This document shows positions 29,956-39,672 of a stretch of 64,000 bases of DNA, in pieces. Within the stretch, counting starts at the first letter, position 1. Each line of letters opens with the position of its first letter. Position numbers and translations under genes: made by a program. Under the pieces are notes generated by a model that worked only from the letters and a program-made list of their open reading frames with translations, was not told the origin of the DNA and did no database searches. Source of the DNA: Lachnospiraceae bacterium (GTDB taxonomy: Bacteria > Bacillota > Clostridia > Lachnospirales > Lachnospiraceae); the NCBI GenBank assembly GCA_014803415.1, contig JAAVBZ010000045.1, positions 1 to 64,000 on the forward strand. The letters are read 5' to 3'.

Positions 29956-32900
29956 ATTTAAGTGAAGAGCGTAATTATCAGAAACTGTTAAGTACATTGG
30001 AGGCTATGGAGCTGTCACAGGTAAACATGCATCTGGCGCAGCAGTATCTGGATATGACCAGGGAAAAGCAGCCGGAGCTGCTTACGCAGGCAGAGCATCA
30101 GGATTTTTCCGGGCTGGATAAAGAAAAATGCAGAAAATGCTTAGAATATATAGAGCATTGTAATAAGCGGGGACGGAAGGAAGAGGCAGAACGTTTTATA
30201 CGTTTTGCAGCAGCGGCAGGAGGTTCTACGGCTTATTATGTTTTGTTGTCGTATGGCTGGAATCTGGATTCAAAACAGGAATTTTTAACAAGGCAGCAGG
30301 CAGCAGCCATTCGGGCGGAAGGTATCGTATGGAATATTTACGGACTGAAAAAAGCAGTTGATAATATTAAGGAGAAAAATCCGGAAGTATTGAAGGAGGC
30401 AATGGAGCTTTGTTATCATAAAGAATGTAATTCCAGGGTATTATTATCAGGTATCTATCTGTATTATACCAAGCCGGTAAAGGCAAAGGGCGGATTTTTA
30501 AAGAATCTTTTTTTCAAGGAAGAAACGAATCATGAGGTGGAAAAGATCGTGCAGTATCTGGAAAACACTATCATTGACAGTATTCCCGGTCTCTTTAGCG
30601 GGACAGCTGCACAAATGGAGGTACAAAAGCTTCAGGAATATCTTAAAGATGCAGATATAAAGGCAGGATTCCCTAATGAAATCCTTACTATCCTTTCAGG
30701 AAAAGCTCCATCAGATTACATGCTCACGCTGCTTTCAGGAGTGTCATTTCTTGCTGTTGCACATTCGGATCTGTTTGCAAAATTTATCTGTCTGGCATCA
30801 GTTATGGACAAAGGTGCACCCAGCCAGAATATTGCTTTTGGCAGAAGAACTCAATATCAGAATCCGGCTCTGGATACCTGTCTGGAGATTGGTGGCAGAA
30901 ACTGGTTTTCCGCACATTTGGAAGAACTGGAAAAGTATCTTCCCATATCCAGAGAAAATTATCTGACCTGGTGTCTGATCCGTAATGAATATGAGCTTTT
31001 AGGGCATGCAGTCAAAGATTATCCGGAAGCTGTCCGTAATGTGGCTGAAAAAGTATCTGCGGATGAGTATCAAAATCTTATGAACAGAGTGCAGAAAGAA
31101 AATATAGCTCTGTACCGGGAAATGAGCAGTTCTTATTCAGGTGAGTTCCGCATGAAAATAGCAGAGGAACTGACTGACGCCTATACTGTGGGAAAAAACG
31201 AGGCAAAACAGTATCTTCTCGGAGAAGCGCAGCTGGATATGCTGTATCCTTTTGTGGATGAGTGGAGAAAAGGCTGGGATTACGGTACGAGAAGATCCTT
31301 GAATATCCAGAGATTAAAAGACAACAGTCAGGAAAAACAGATGTATCGCAGGGCAGTAGTGCTGGAAGGATTATGGATGAGGGCACAGTATTTCTGTTCT
31401 TACTGGCACGGAACTTATCGCAAAGTGAAACGGGACGAGATCACAGGGATATTAAAGATCTTTGAGGAAGAAAAGCTTCCGATAAGATATCAGCTGGAAT
31501 CCCTCAGCAGCATTCATGACAGCTTTTATCAGGATAAGGATAAAACGAATTTTATCAATGAGTGTGTGCTAGTAATACGTCTGAAGAAAAAAGACTGGGG
31601 AGAGGAGCTTGCTATACTTGCCCGGGAGGGATCGGCAATGGTACGTTTCTTATGCATCCGTGTGTTAGATGAATTCTGGCAGGAGAATAAGGAGGTATTG
31701 CTTGGCTGCTCCATGGACAGTTCCAAACAGGTGAGGGAGCTTTTAACGGCAGTATATACAAGTCACAAAGAATGGGAAGAAGATATCAAAGCCATGCTGA
31801 CTTCGAAAAAATCTCAGGAGAGGGAGATTGCAGTACTGGTTCTTAAAAATTGGGGCGTCTCAAAGTACAGGCAGGAATTTGAAACAGCTCTTGCTATAGA
31901 GAAGAGCAAAAAGATAAAAGAGCTGCTGCAAAGCTGTCTGGGCATTGAAGAAGAGGTTAAAGAGAAGGCAGAGGTCCGGACTTCGGAGGATCTGGCAAAA
32001 GAAATTTTGAAAGGCGGTAAAAAGCGGAAAGTATCATGGGTATGGGAAGCAGCGCTTCCCCAGGTACATAAATCAGACAATACATTGGCTTCGGAGGATT
32101 ATCTGTCCGCGATTCTGGTAACTTATGCGGATATGGGGATTCCGGGTATCAATGAGAATGCGGTGAAAATGGCGAAGGAACTGAATCAGGAAGAACTGTC
32201 GGATTTCGTAAGTATGATCTTCAGTAAATGGCTGGAGGGTAATGCGGAGGCAAAGAAGAAATGGGTTCTTTATGCCGCATCCATTCACGGCGGAGAGAGT
32301 ATAATCCCTGCTCTTTATTCCCAGATTCAGGAATGGCCCCAGGCTTCCCGCGGCGCTATGGCGGCAGAAGCTGTGAAGGCTCTTGCTTTAAACGGAAGTT
32401 CCACAGCGCTTCTTATGGTAGATCAGATTTCCAGAAAATTCAAGTTCCGTCAGGTCAAGGCTGCGGCTTCGGAAGCTCTTTCCTTTGCTGCGAAGCAGCT
32501 GGGTATCACCAGGGAGGAATTGGAAGACCGCATTGTACCTAATTTAGGATTTGATGAGCGGATGGAACAGATTTTTGACTATGGAACCAGAAAATTTAAG
32601 GTTCTTTTAACCCCTGCACTGGAACTGGAAATATTTGATGAAACCGGAAAGAAATTGAAAAATCTGCCCTCTCCCGGACAAAAAGATGAGCCGGAGAAAT
32701 CAAAAGCTGCAAGCGATGCATTCAAACTTCTGAAAAAGCAGTTAAAGACTGTAGTGACCAATCAAAAGCTCCGGCTGGATCAGGCCATGAGTACAGAGCG
32801 TATGTGGCCGGTGGATCAGTGGAAAGAACTATTTGTTAAAAATCCTGTGATGCATCAGTTTGCCATGGGTCTTATCTGGGGCCTGTATGATAATGGAAAA

Positions 32901-33518
32901 CTTATGGATACTTTCAGGTACATGGAGGACGGAACTTTCAATACGGTGGATGAGGACGAGTATGAATTTCCGGCAAGCGGCATGATAGGTCTGGTACATC
33001 CCATTGAATTAAGTGAAGAAGATCTGAAAGCATGGAAGGAACAGCTGTCCGATTATGAGGTGACGCAGCCCATCGAGCAGTTGGAACGTTCGGTCTATCA
33101 GATAACGGAAGAAGAGAAAAATCAAAAGGAGCTGACTCGTTTTGGAGGCAAGCTGCTGAATGGACTTTCTTTTTCCGGTAAGCTTCAGGGCATGGGCTGG
33201 TATCGGGGAAGTGTATTGGATGCAGGCTGTTACTATACCTTTTACAGGGAAGATGGGGAAATGGGTGTGGAACTTGAGTTCTCAGGTTGTTATGTGGGAG
33301 ATGAAAATGACGAGATCACGGTTTATGGCGCTCAGTTCTATCAGCCTGGTACTGTAAAGAGAGGAAGTTATGTTTATGATGCGGTAAAGAATGAGAACCG
33401 GTATAAGCTGGGAGAGGTAAGTCCCAGGTATTTCAGTGAGATGGTACTGCAGCTTACCAAGGCAACTGCTTCCAGTAAAGAACAGCTGGCGTATCCGGAA
33501 TGTAAAAGAGCAAATTGA
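29952..33518 (+). CDS. DUF4132-domain protein with HEAT-like middle region (YehI-like)
   Basis: 1188 aa; C-terminal QFAMGLIWGLYDNGKLMDTFRYMEDGTFNTVDEDEYEFP; ATGA overlap with the SWIM gene. Confidence 0.8.
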   Translation: MNLSEERNYQKLLSTLEAMELSQVNMHLAQQYLDMTREKQPELLTQAEHQDFSGLDKEKCRKCLEYIEHCNKRGRKEEAERFIRFAAAAGGSTAYYVLLSYGWNLDSKQEFLTRQQAAAIRAEGIVWNIYGLKKAVDNIKEKNPEVLKEAMELCYHKECNSRVLLSGIYLYYTKPVKAKGGFLKNLFFKEETNHEVEKIVQYLENTIIDSIPGLFSGTAAQMEVQKLQEYLKDADIKAGFPNEILTILSGKAPSDYMLTLLSGVSFLAVAHSDLFAKFICLASVMDKGAPSQNIAFGRRTQYQNPALDTCLEIGGRNWFSAHLEELEKYLPISRENYLTWCLIRNEYELLGHAVKDYPEAVRNVAEKVSADEYQNLMNRVQKENIALYREMSSSYSGEFRMKIAEELTDAYTVGKNEAKQYLLGEAQLDMLYPFVDEWRKGWDYGTRRSLNIQRLKDNSQEKQMYRRAVVLEGLWMRAQYFCSYWHGTYRKVKRDEITGILKIFEEEKLPIRYQLESLSSIHDSFYQDKDKTNFINECVLVIRLKKKDWGEELAILAREGSAMVRFLCIRVLDEFWQENKEVLLGCSMDSSKQVRELLTAVYTSHKEWEEDIKAMLTSKKSQEREIAVLVLKNWGVSKYRQEFETALAIEKSKKIKELLQSCLGIEEEVKEKAEVRTSEDLAKEILKGGKKRKVSWVWEAALPQVHKSDNTLASEDYLSAILVTYADMGIPGINENAVKMAKELNQEELSDFVSMIFSKWLEGNAEAKKKWVLYAASIHGGESIIPALYSQIQEWPQASRGAMAAEAVKALALNGSSTALLMVDQISRKFKFRQVKAAASEALSFAAKQLGITREELEDRIVPNLGFDERMEQIFDYGTRKFKVLLTPALELEIFDETGKKLKNLPSPGQKDEPEKSKAASDAFKLLKKQLKTVVTNQKLRLDQAMSTERMWPVDQWKELFVKNPVMHQFAMGLIWGLYDNGKLMDTFRYMEDGTFNTVDEDEYEFPASGMIGLVHPIELSEEDLKAWKEQLSDYEVTQPIEQLERSVYQITEEEKNQKELTRFGGKLLNGLSFSGKLQGMGWYRGSVLDAGCYYTFYREDGEMGVELEFSGCYVGDENDEITVYGAQFYQPGTVKRGSYVYDAVKNENRYKLGEVSPRYFSEMVLQLTKATASSKEQLAYPECKRAN

Positions 33519-33624
33519 GCCGGCGTTTTCTGAAAGGAAGTCCAATGAAAAGCAGAATTAAATGAATATATTTTAATCCTTGTCCATATACTATATTATC
33601 TTTAGACTTTATCGGAGGTAAATT

Positions 33625-33852
33625 ATGGCAAGAGGACAGAGAAAATCTATTGAGCAGAAAATTGAAGAAAAACAAAATATCATAGATTCTTTAGAAATAA
33701 GAATCGAAAAAGAAAAAGAAGAGCTTCAGGAACTGCTTAACGAACAGAGGCTTACGAAGCTTGAAGAAATAGGAAGTATCATTGAAAATTCCAATCTATC
33801 CATGGAAGAAGCAGAAAGAATACTTTCGGAATATGCAGCCAATATAGCATAA
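33625..33852 (+). CDS. Small coiled-coil hypothetical protein
   Basis: RBS tcggaggtaaatt; MARGQRKSIEQKIEEKQNIIDSLEIRIEKEKEELQELLNEQ. Confidence 0.6.
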   Translation: MARGQRKSIEQKIEEKQNIIDSLEIRIEKEKEELQELLNEQRLTKLEEIGSIIENSNLSMEEAERILSEYAANIA

Positions 33853-33880
33853 TGGAGAGGGATTGATGTAAGTGGGACTC

Positions 33881-34052
33881 CTGTAGGTGGGATTTCCCGC
33901 AAATATATCATTCACACACCAGAAAAAATACAATAACCGGAGGTTGTATGTCACTTTCGGACACGTGTGTCCGCAATTGCCACACAACTTCCGGTTATTG
34001 TATTTTATATGGTGCATTTCATGATATATTTGCGGGAAATCCCTTCTACATA
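33881..34052. repeat. Long-arm inverted-repeat element (MITE-like or large hairpin)
   Basis: Left ctgtaggtgggatttcccgcaaatatatcat...atacaataaccggaggttgtatg matches the reverse complement of right cacacaacttccggttattgtatttt...atgatatatttgcgggaaatcccttctacat; centre holds cggacac-gt-gtgtccg. Confidence 0.85.
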
Positions 34053-34089
34053 TTGGCAACCCTGAAAACAAGAACTGGAATTTTAGCTA

Positions 34090-34117
34090 TTGAATGCACT
34101 TTAAAAGATGCTATAAT
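34090..34117 (+). promoter_or_regulatory. Sigma-A-type promoter for the alpha/beta hydrolase gene
   Basis: TTGAAT-N16-TATAAT. Confidence 0.65.
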
Positions 34118-34122
34118 TTTAG

Positions 34123-34143
34123 TATGATGATCTGATCATCATA
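34123..34143 (+). promoter_or_regulatory. Operator-like palindrome overlapping the predicted TSS
   Basis: tatgatgatc-t-gatcatcata: perfect 10-bp arms, 1-nt centre. Confidence 0.6.
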
Positions 34144-34166
34144 TAGAAATTCTGGGAGAGGTGCTT

Positions 34167-35162
34167 ATGAATATGATAGTAATTATTCTGTGTTTTCTGA
34201 TCGTTCTTTTTTTGATCACACTTGTTGTGAGTTCTATGTTCATTAAATTTATTCTGGAGGCTGTTCCGGAAAAAGACAGGAAGAAAGACCTACCGGCAGA
34301 TGAAGAACCGGCGTCTTCAGATCCTGTCAGGGCGAAGTATCTTGAAAATAGAAAAATACTAGCAAAGATCGGGAAAAAGTTTGAAGAAACAACCTCAGAA
34401 GCGGAGATTACAAATACGGATGGGTTAAAGCTTCGGGCAAGATACCGCATGCAGGAAAAGGAGTGTCATAACTGGATCATATCCATTCACGGATATAAAG
34501 AAAGTCATGCTTTTATGCTGCCGTATGGAGCTGCCTTTTATAAAAAGGGCTATCATGTACTTCTGCCGGATAACAGAGCTCATGGCAGAAGCGAGGGTAA
34601 CTACATAGGTATGGGCTGGCTTGATAAAGAAGACATAAGCGAATGGATCAATTGGATAGTGGAAAAAGATGGGCAGGCAAAGATCATTCTGCATGGAATT
34701 TCCATGGGCGCAGCTACGGTCATGATGACTGCCGGTAAAAATTTAGACCATGTTGCGGGATATATTGAGGATTGCGGATACACAAGTGTCTGGGATATTT
34801 TTTCCTGTGTTATGAAAAGGGACTATCATTTGCCGGAGTTTCCGATTCTATACTGCTGCAGGGAAATTGGCAGAAGACGGCTGAAGTATGATTTTGTAAA
34901 GGCATCCAGTATCAGCCAGCTGAAAAAATGTGAAAAGCCCATGCTTTTTATACATGGAGAAAAGGACGGATTCGTACCTACGGATATGGTTTATCAGGTA
35001 TATGAAGCATTTACGGGAACAAAGGATATTTATGTGGCAGAGAATGCCGGTCATGCAGAGGCCATGGATTATGATCCGGATACTTATTTTGACAAAATAT
35101 TTGAATTTATTGATACAAAAGTGATGGTTCCGGACCTGAATAAATCAGCTTCAGACAGATAA
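34167..35162 (+). CDS. Alpha/beta hydrolase (membrane-anchored, lipase/peptidase-like)
   Basis: N-terminal TM; ISIHGYKESHAFMLPYGAAFYKKGYHVLLPDNRAHGRSEG; LHGISMGAATVMM; HGEKDGFVP. Confidence 0.9.
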   Translation: MNMIVIILCFLIVLFLITLVVSSMFIKFILEAVPEKDRKKDLPADEEPASSDPVRAKYLENRKILAKIGKKFEETTSEAEITNTDGLKLRARYRMQEKECHNWIISIHGYKESHAFMLPYGAAFYKKGYHVLLPDNRAHGRSEGNYIGMGWLDKEDISEWINWIVEKDGQAKIILHGISMGAATVMMTAGKNLDHVAGYIEDCGYTSVWDIFSCVMKRDYHLPEFPILYCCREIGRRRLKYDFVKASSISQLKKCEKPMLFIHGEKDGFVPTDMVYQVYEAFTGTKDIYVAENAGHAEAMDYDPDTYFDKIFEFIDTKVMVPDLNKSASDR

Positions 35163-35174
35163 GAGGGGTTAAGA

Positions 35175-36551
35175 ATGATCGCTTTTACTGAGGAAAATAT
35201 AGAAAAACCGAACAAAAACAGAGAGAATTTTCAAATTGCCCTTAATATGGCGTGGCCCTCAATTATTGAATCATTTTTTACGGCATTTGCCGGTCTTGTG
35301 GATTCCCTGATGGTAAGTTCCCTTGGCTCCTATGCGGTTGCAGCAGTAGGACTTACCACACAGCCGAAGTTTTTGGGATTATCCTTATTCTTTGCTGTAA
35401 ATGTGGCGATTTCTGCTTTGGTGGCCAGAAGAAGAGGAGAGAAAAAGCAGGAAGATGCCAACAAGATCTTAAGTACGGCCATTCTTTTTATTTTCGTGGC
35501 AGCTGTCATTCTCAGTCTCCTGTTTGTGATATTTGCAAGTCCCATTATCCGATGGTGCGGTTCTACGGCAGATACTCATGACAGTGCGGTAACATATTTC
35601 AGAATTATAATGGGCGGCATGATATTTAACTGCTTTCAAATGGGAATTAATTCTGCTCAAAGAGGTGCCGGCAATACGAAAATAACGATGCGTACCAATG
35701 TGACTTCCAATACGGTGAATATTATATTCAATTATTTACTGATCAACGGACATTTCGGATTTCCGGCTCTTGGAATACAGGGAGCAGCGCTGGCAACTGT
35801 GCTTGGAACGGTGGTTGCATGTATTATGAGCATTATTTCGATCCTGAATCCGGAGGGATTTATCAGCATTCCCTATATTTTGGAGCATAAGATCAAACCT
35901 GCATCCAAAAGCTTTGTGAACCTGGTCAGGGTAGGTTACAGTGTTTTCTTTGAACAGATTTTAATGAGGATCGGATTTATGATGACTGCGATTATGGCAG
36001 CCCGCCAGGGGACAGACGCCATGGCTGCCCATCAAGTGGGTATGAATATTATGGGCCTGTCTTTTTCTTTTGGGGACGGGCTTCAGGCTGCAGCGGTGGC
36101 ACTGATCGGGCGGAGCCTTGGCGCAGGAGATGAAAAGCTGGCCAAGGAATTCGGGAGTATCTGCCGGAGAATGGGAGCCCTTATTTCGGTATGCCTTGCT
36201 GTGATTTATTTTGCAGGGGCAAGGCCATTATACGGGCTGTTCTTTGAAGAGGAGCATATTGTTGCGATCGGTGTAAATATTATGCGAGTCATTATTCTGG
36301 TTGTGGTATTTCAGATCAGCCAGGTGGTTTATATGGGGTGCTTACGGGGAGCAGGAGACACTCTCTATACGGCAATTGCCTCAACGATCAGCGTTACAAT
36401 TATCCGTACGGCAGTATCTTATCTGGGAGGCTATGTTCTGGGACTTGGCATAGTGGGAATCTGGCTTGGCGTGCTGGGAGATCAGGTATCCCGTTTTATC
36501 TTTGCATCAGTTCGGTTCAAAAAGGGAAAATGGACACAGATCAAAATTTAA
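35175..36551 (+). CDS. MATE family efflux transporter
   Basis: FFTAFAGLVDSLMVSSLGSYAVAAVGLTTQPKFLGLSLFFAVNVAISALVARRRG. Confidence 0.9.
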   Translation: MIAFTEENIEKPNKNRENFQIALNMAWPSIIESFFTAFAGLVDSLMVSSLGSYAVAAVGLTTQPKFLGLSLFFAVNVAISALVARRRGEKKQEDANKILSTAILFIFVAAVILSLLFVIFASPIIRWCGSTADTHDSAVTYFRIIMGGMIFNCFQMGINSAQRGAGNTKITMRTNVTSNTVNIIFNYLLINGHFGFPALGIQGAALATVLGTVVACIMSIISILNPEGFISIPYILEHKIKPASKSFVNLVRVGYSVFFEQILMRIGFMMTAIMAARQGTDAMAAHQVGMNIMGLSFSFGDGLQAAAVALIGRSLGAGDEKLAKEFGSICRRMGALISVCLAVIYFAGARPLYGLFFEEEHIVAIGVNIMRVIILVVVFQISQVVYMGCLRGAGDTLYTAIASTISVTIIRTAVSYLGGYVLGLGIVGIWLGVLGDQVSRFIFASVRFKKGKWTQIKI

Positions 36552-36561
36552 GGATACTATT

Positions 36562-37902
36562 ATGAAAAAAGATTTGACACAGGGAAGTGTGACGAAAACC
36601 ATGCTGTTGTTTGCAGGGCCTATGATACTCGGAAACCTGCTGCAGCAGTGTTATAATATAGCGGATACTCTGATCGTAGGAAGATTTTTGGGGGCAAAAG
36701 CGTTGGCAGCGGTAGGTTCCGCTTATACGCTTATGACTTTTCTCACCTCCATCATTATAGGATTGTGCATGGGAAGCGGTGCCGTTTTTTCCGTATATTT
36801 TGGCAAAAAAGATTTAAGACAGATGAAAAAAAGTCTGTCAGTTTCATTTTTGTTTATTTCTGTTGTTACAATTATGATGAACGGGGTTGTGTTCCTCTTG
36901 ATCAATACTATTTTGCGGCTTTTGCGTGTACCGGCGGATATATTTCCGTTGATGCATGAATATGTATGGGTGATCTTCTGGGGGATCTTTTTTGTTTTTC
37001 TTTATAATTACTTTGCCTTTTTACTAAGGAGCATAGGAAACTCAGTGGTTCCTCTGTGTTTTCTTGGAATTTCGGCATTTCTCAATATTGTTATGGATCT
37101 GCTCTTTGTGATCGTTTTCAAACTGGGCGTGGCAGGAGCAGCATGGGCTACCGTGATATCACAGGCAATATCAGGAATCGGTATCGGAGTTTATACATGG
37201 TTTACTGCGGGAGAATTACGGCCGGTAAAAGCAGAACTGTCGATAGATAAAAAGACTTTAAAAGAAATTGCCCGAAATTCAGTGGCTGCCTGTGTGCAGC
37301 AGTCGGTAATGAATTTCGGCATTCTTATGATACAAGGGTTGGTAAATAGTTTTGGGGCAGTGGTCATGGCAGCTTTTGCAGCAGCGGTAAAAATTGATTC
37401 CTTTGCTTATATGCCTGCACAGGAGTTTGGCAACGCATTTTCTCTGTTTATTTCTCAGAATCATGGAGCGGGAAAAAGAGACAGGGTGGAGCTGGGGATG
37501 AAAAAAGCGGCAAAGGTATCTGTTTTGTTCTGTCTTTTGATCTCTTTGGGCATCTATATTTTAGCGCCGGAACTTATGGAACTGTTCATAGATGGAAATG
37601 AGAGGGAGATCATATTAACCGGAGTAGGGTACCTTAGGGTAGAAGGCACTTTTTACTGCGGAATCGGTCTTTTGTTCTTACTTTATGGATTTTACCGGGG
37701 AGTGGAGAAACCGGAAATGTCTTTGGTTCTTACGATCATTTCCCTGGGAACCAGAGTGTTTCTGGCCTATACACTGGCCCCGGTTCCGGCTATAGGCGTA
37801 TGGGGAATCTGGTGGGCAATTCCGATTGGCTGGTTTCTGGCCGATATGGCAGGAATTTTCAGTATCAGAAAGATCAGCGGTTATCGTGTGAGAAAAAGTT
37901 AA
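36562..37902 (+). CDS. MATE family efflux transporter
   Basis: MKKDLTQGSVTKTMLLFAGPMILGNLLQQCYNIADTLIVGRFLGAKALAAVGSAYTLM; the ORF-track start at 36466 lies inside the previous gene. Confidence 0.9.
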   Translation: MKKDLTQGSVTKTMLLFAGPMILGNLLQQCYNIADTLIVGRFLGAKALAAVGSAYTLMTFLTSIIIGLCMGSGAVFSVYFGKKDLRQMKKSLSVSFLFISVVTIMMNGVVFLLINTILRLLRVPADIFPLMHEYVWVIFWGIFFVFLYNYFAFLLRSIGNSVVPLCFLGISAFLNIVMDLLFVIVFKLGVAGAAWATVISQAISGIGIGVYTWFTAGELRPVKAELSIDKKTLKEIARNSVAACVQQSVMNFGILMIQGLVNSFGAVVMAAFAAAVKIDSFAYMPAQEFGNAFSLFISQNHGAGKRDRVELGMKKAAKVSVLFCLLISLGIYILAPELMELFIDGNEREIILTGVGYLRVEGTFYCGIGLLFLLYGFYRGVEKPEMSLVLTIISLGTRVFLAYTLAPVPAIGVWGIWWAIPIGWFLADMAGIFSIRKISGYRVRKS

Positions 37903-37916
37903 ATAAGGAGCAGCAT

Positions 37917-38723
37917 ATGATAAACATAGAGAAGCAATATTTTTCCCTTAAGCAGATCAGTGAGTCGGGACAGTGTTTTCGGCTTGAACAGCTGGGAAAT
38001 GAAAGATACGGTCTTACTGCTCTCGGAAGATATTTGGAAGCGCAGGAAAATCAGGAAGAAATAAGTTTTTTCTGTAGCCGGGAGGAATTTGAATCCGTAT
38101 GGAAGGATTACTTTGATTTAGGCAGAGATTATGGGAAGATCATCGCCTGCGTGGAAGAAGAGGATGATTATCTGAGGAAAGCAGTTTGCTATGGGAGCGG
38201 AATCAGGATTTTGAAACAGGATCTATGGGAAATGATCATCAGCTTTATTATCTCCCAGCAGAATAATATCAAGCGGATCAGAAAGTGTATTGATTACTTG
38301 TGCCGGAAATACGGAGAAGAAAAGCGAACGGAAGAAGGAAAAATTTACTATACCTTTCCGTCTCCGGAAAAGCTTGCCAATGTTCCGTTAGAAGATTTAT
38401 ATGCCTGTAATCTGGGTTATAGAAGCCGTTATATTCAAAAAACGGCACGAAGTGTTGCTGAAGGTGAGTTGGATCTTCGGATAGTGCAGTCCATGGAATA
38501 TGATGTGGCAAAGTCTGAACTATTGAAACTTTATGGGATAGGAGAGAAGGTAGCAGACTGCATTTGCTTATTTGCCCTGCATCAGCTGGATGCGTTTCCC
38601 AGAGATACTCATATTAATAAAGTACTTGAAAGGCAGTATACGGAAGGATTTCCCTTTGAAAAGTATCGTGGATTTGCAGGAGTACTGCAGCAGTACATAT
38701 TTTATTATGATCTGAAGAATTAA
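37917..38723 (+). CDS. 8-oxoguanine DNA glycosylase, OGG1-like HhH-GPD
   Basis: LLKLYGIGEKVADCICLFALHQLDAFPRDTHINKVLER: HhH plus catalytic Lys and Asp positions. Confidence 0.85.
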   Translation: MINIEKQYFSLKQISESGQCFRLEQLGNERYGLTALGRYLEAQENQEEISFFCSREEFESVWKDYFDLGRDYGKIIACVEEEDDYLRKAVCYGSGIRILKQDLWEMIISFIISQQNNIKRIRKCIDYLCRKYGEEKRTEEGKIYYTFPSPEKLANVPLEDLYACNLGYRSRYIQKTARSVAEGELDLRIVQSMEYDVAKSELLKLYGIGEKVADCICLFALHQLDAFPRDTHINKVLERQYTEGFPFEKYRGFAGVLQQYIFYYDLKN

Positions 38724-38751
38724 GTATCTGCGGCTTTTACGAGGAGAAAAT

Positions 38752-39666
38752 ATGTTAAACCGATTACTTGGAATTATTTATATTTTGATGAATAAAGGTA
38801 CTGTGACTGCAGGAGAATTGGCGAAGAGATTTGAGGTATCTGTCCGTACGATCTACCGCGATGTAGAAAATCTAAGCATGGCAGGAATTCCGGTCTATGC
38901 AAGAAAAGGGAAAAACGGCGGCATCAGTCTGACAAAGCAGTTTGTTCTTGATAAAATGCTGATTACAAAAGAGGAACAGCAGCAGATATTGGCGGCTCTT
39001 ACAAGTCTTCAGGAGACCAGAGCACTTAAGGAAATTGAAACGATAAAGAAACTTGGCGAGTTTTTTAATACGGATGCTTATCCCTGGGTTTCCATTGATT
39101 TTTCGGACTGGAGCGGGAGAAGAAAGGAATTATTCGAACAGCTGCGGGAGGCTATTTTGAGTAAGAGAGTACTTCAGTTTGATTATTATGGGCAGTACGG
39201 TGAAATGACTAATCGTATTGCAGAGCCGGTGCAGCTTCTATTTAAGGATTATACATGGTATCTTAGAGGTTTTTGCAGGGTCAGGCAGGAAATGCGGCTG
39301 TTCAAGGTACTCCGAATGAAAAGGGTTAAGATGCTTTCTGAGACTTTTGAGCGGTCTGATCACAGGGATTTGGAAAAGGGAGAGCATCATAAGGAGAATG
39401 AGCAGAAGTTATTAGAAGAAAAAAATGCAGAGATAACTTTTATCATAGATAAAAAGGAAGCCTATCGCATATATGACAGGTTTGAAGAGGATGAAATTCA
39501 TGTGCTTTCAAACGGAGATTTTCAAATTCATCTGAATTACTTTTTGGACGACTGGGTGTATGGAATGATCTTATCTTTCGGTGCTGCGGTTAAAGCGCTT
39601 GAGCCGGAAGCGGTCAGGCTGGAAATGAAAAGCAGAGTGGAAGAGATGATAAAAATATATAAATAA
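38752..39666 (+). CDS. HTH/WYL-domain transcriptional regulator (YafY family)
   Basis: N-terminal HTH NKGTVTAGELAKRFEVSVRTIYRDVENLSMAGIPVYARKGKNGGISL; WYL region DYTWYLRGFCRVRQEMRLFKVLRMKRV. Confidence 0.9.
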   Translation: MLNRLLGIIYILMNKGTVTAGELAKRFEVSVRTIYRDVENLSMAGIPVYARKGKNGGISLTKQFVLDKMLITKEEQQQILAALTSLQETRALKEIETIKKLGEFFNTDAYPWVSIDFSDWSGRRKELFEQLREAILSKRVLQFDYYGQYGEMTNRIAEPVQLLFKDYTWYLRGFCRVRQEMRLFKVLRMKRVKMLSETFERSDHRDLEKGEHHKENEQKLLEEKNAEITFIIDKKEAYRIYDRFEEDEIHVLSNGDFQIHLNYFLDDWVYGMILSFGAAVKALEPEAVRLEMKSRVEEMIKIYK

Positions 39667-39672
39667 ATTTCA

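Noticed and set aside
35175-37902. Two adjacent MATE exporters as a possible special system
   Set aside because: Tandem MATE genes are common in Clostridia; probably ordinary exporters.
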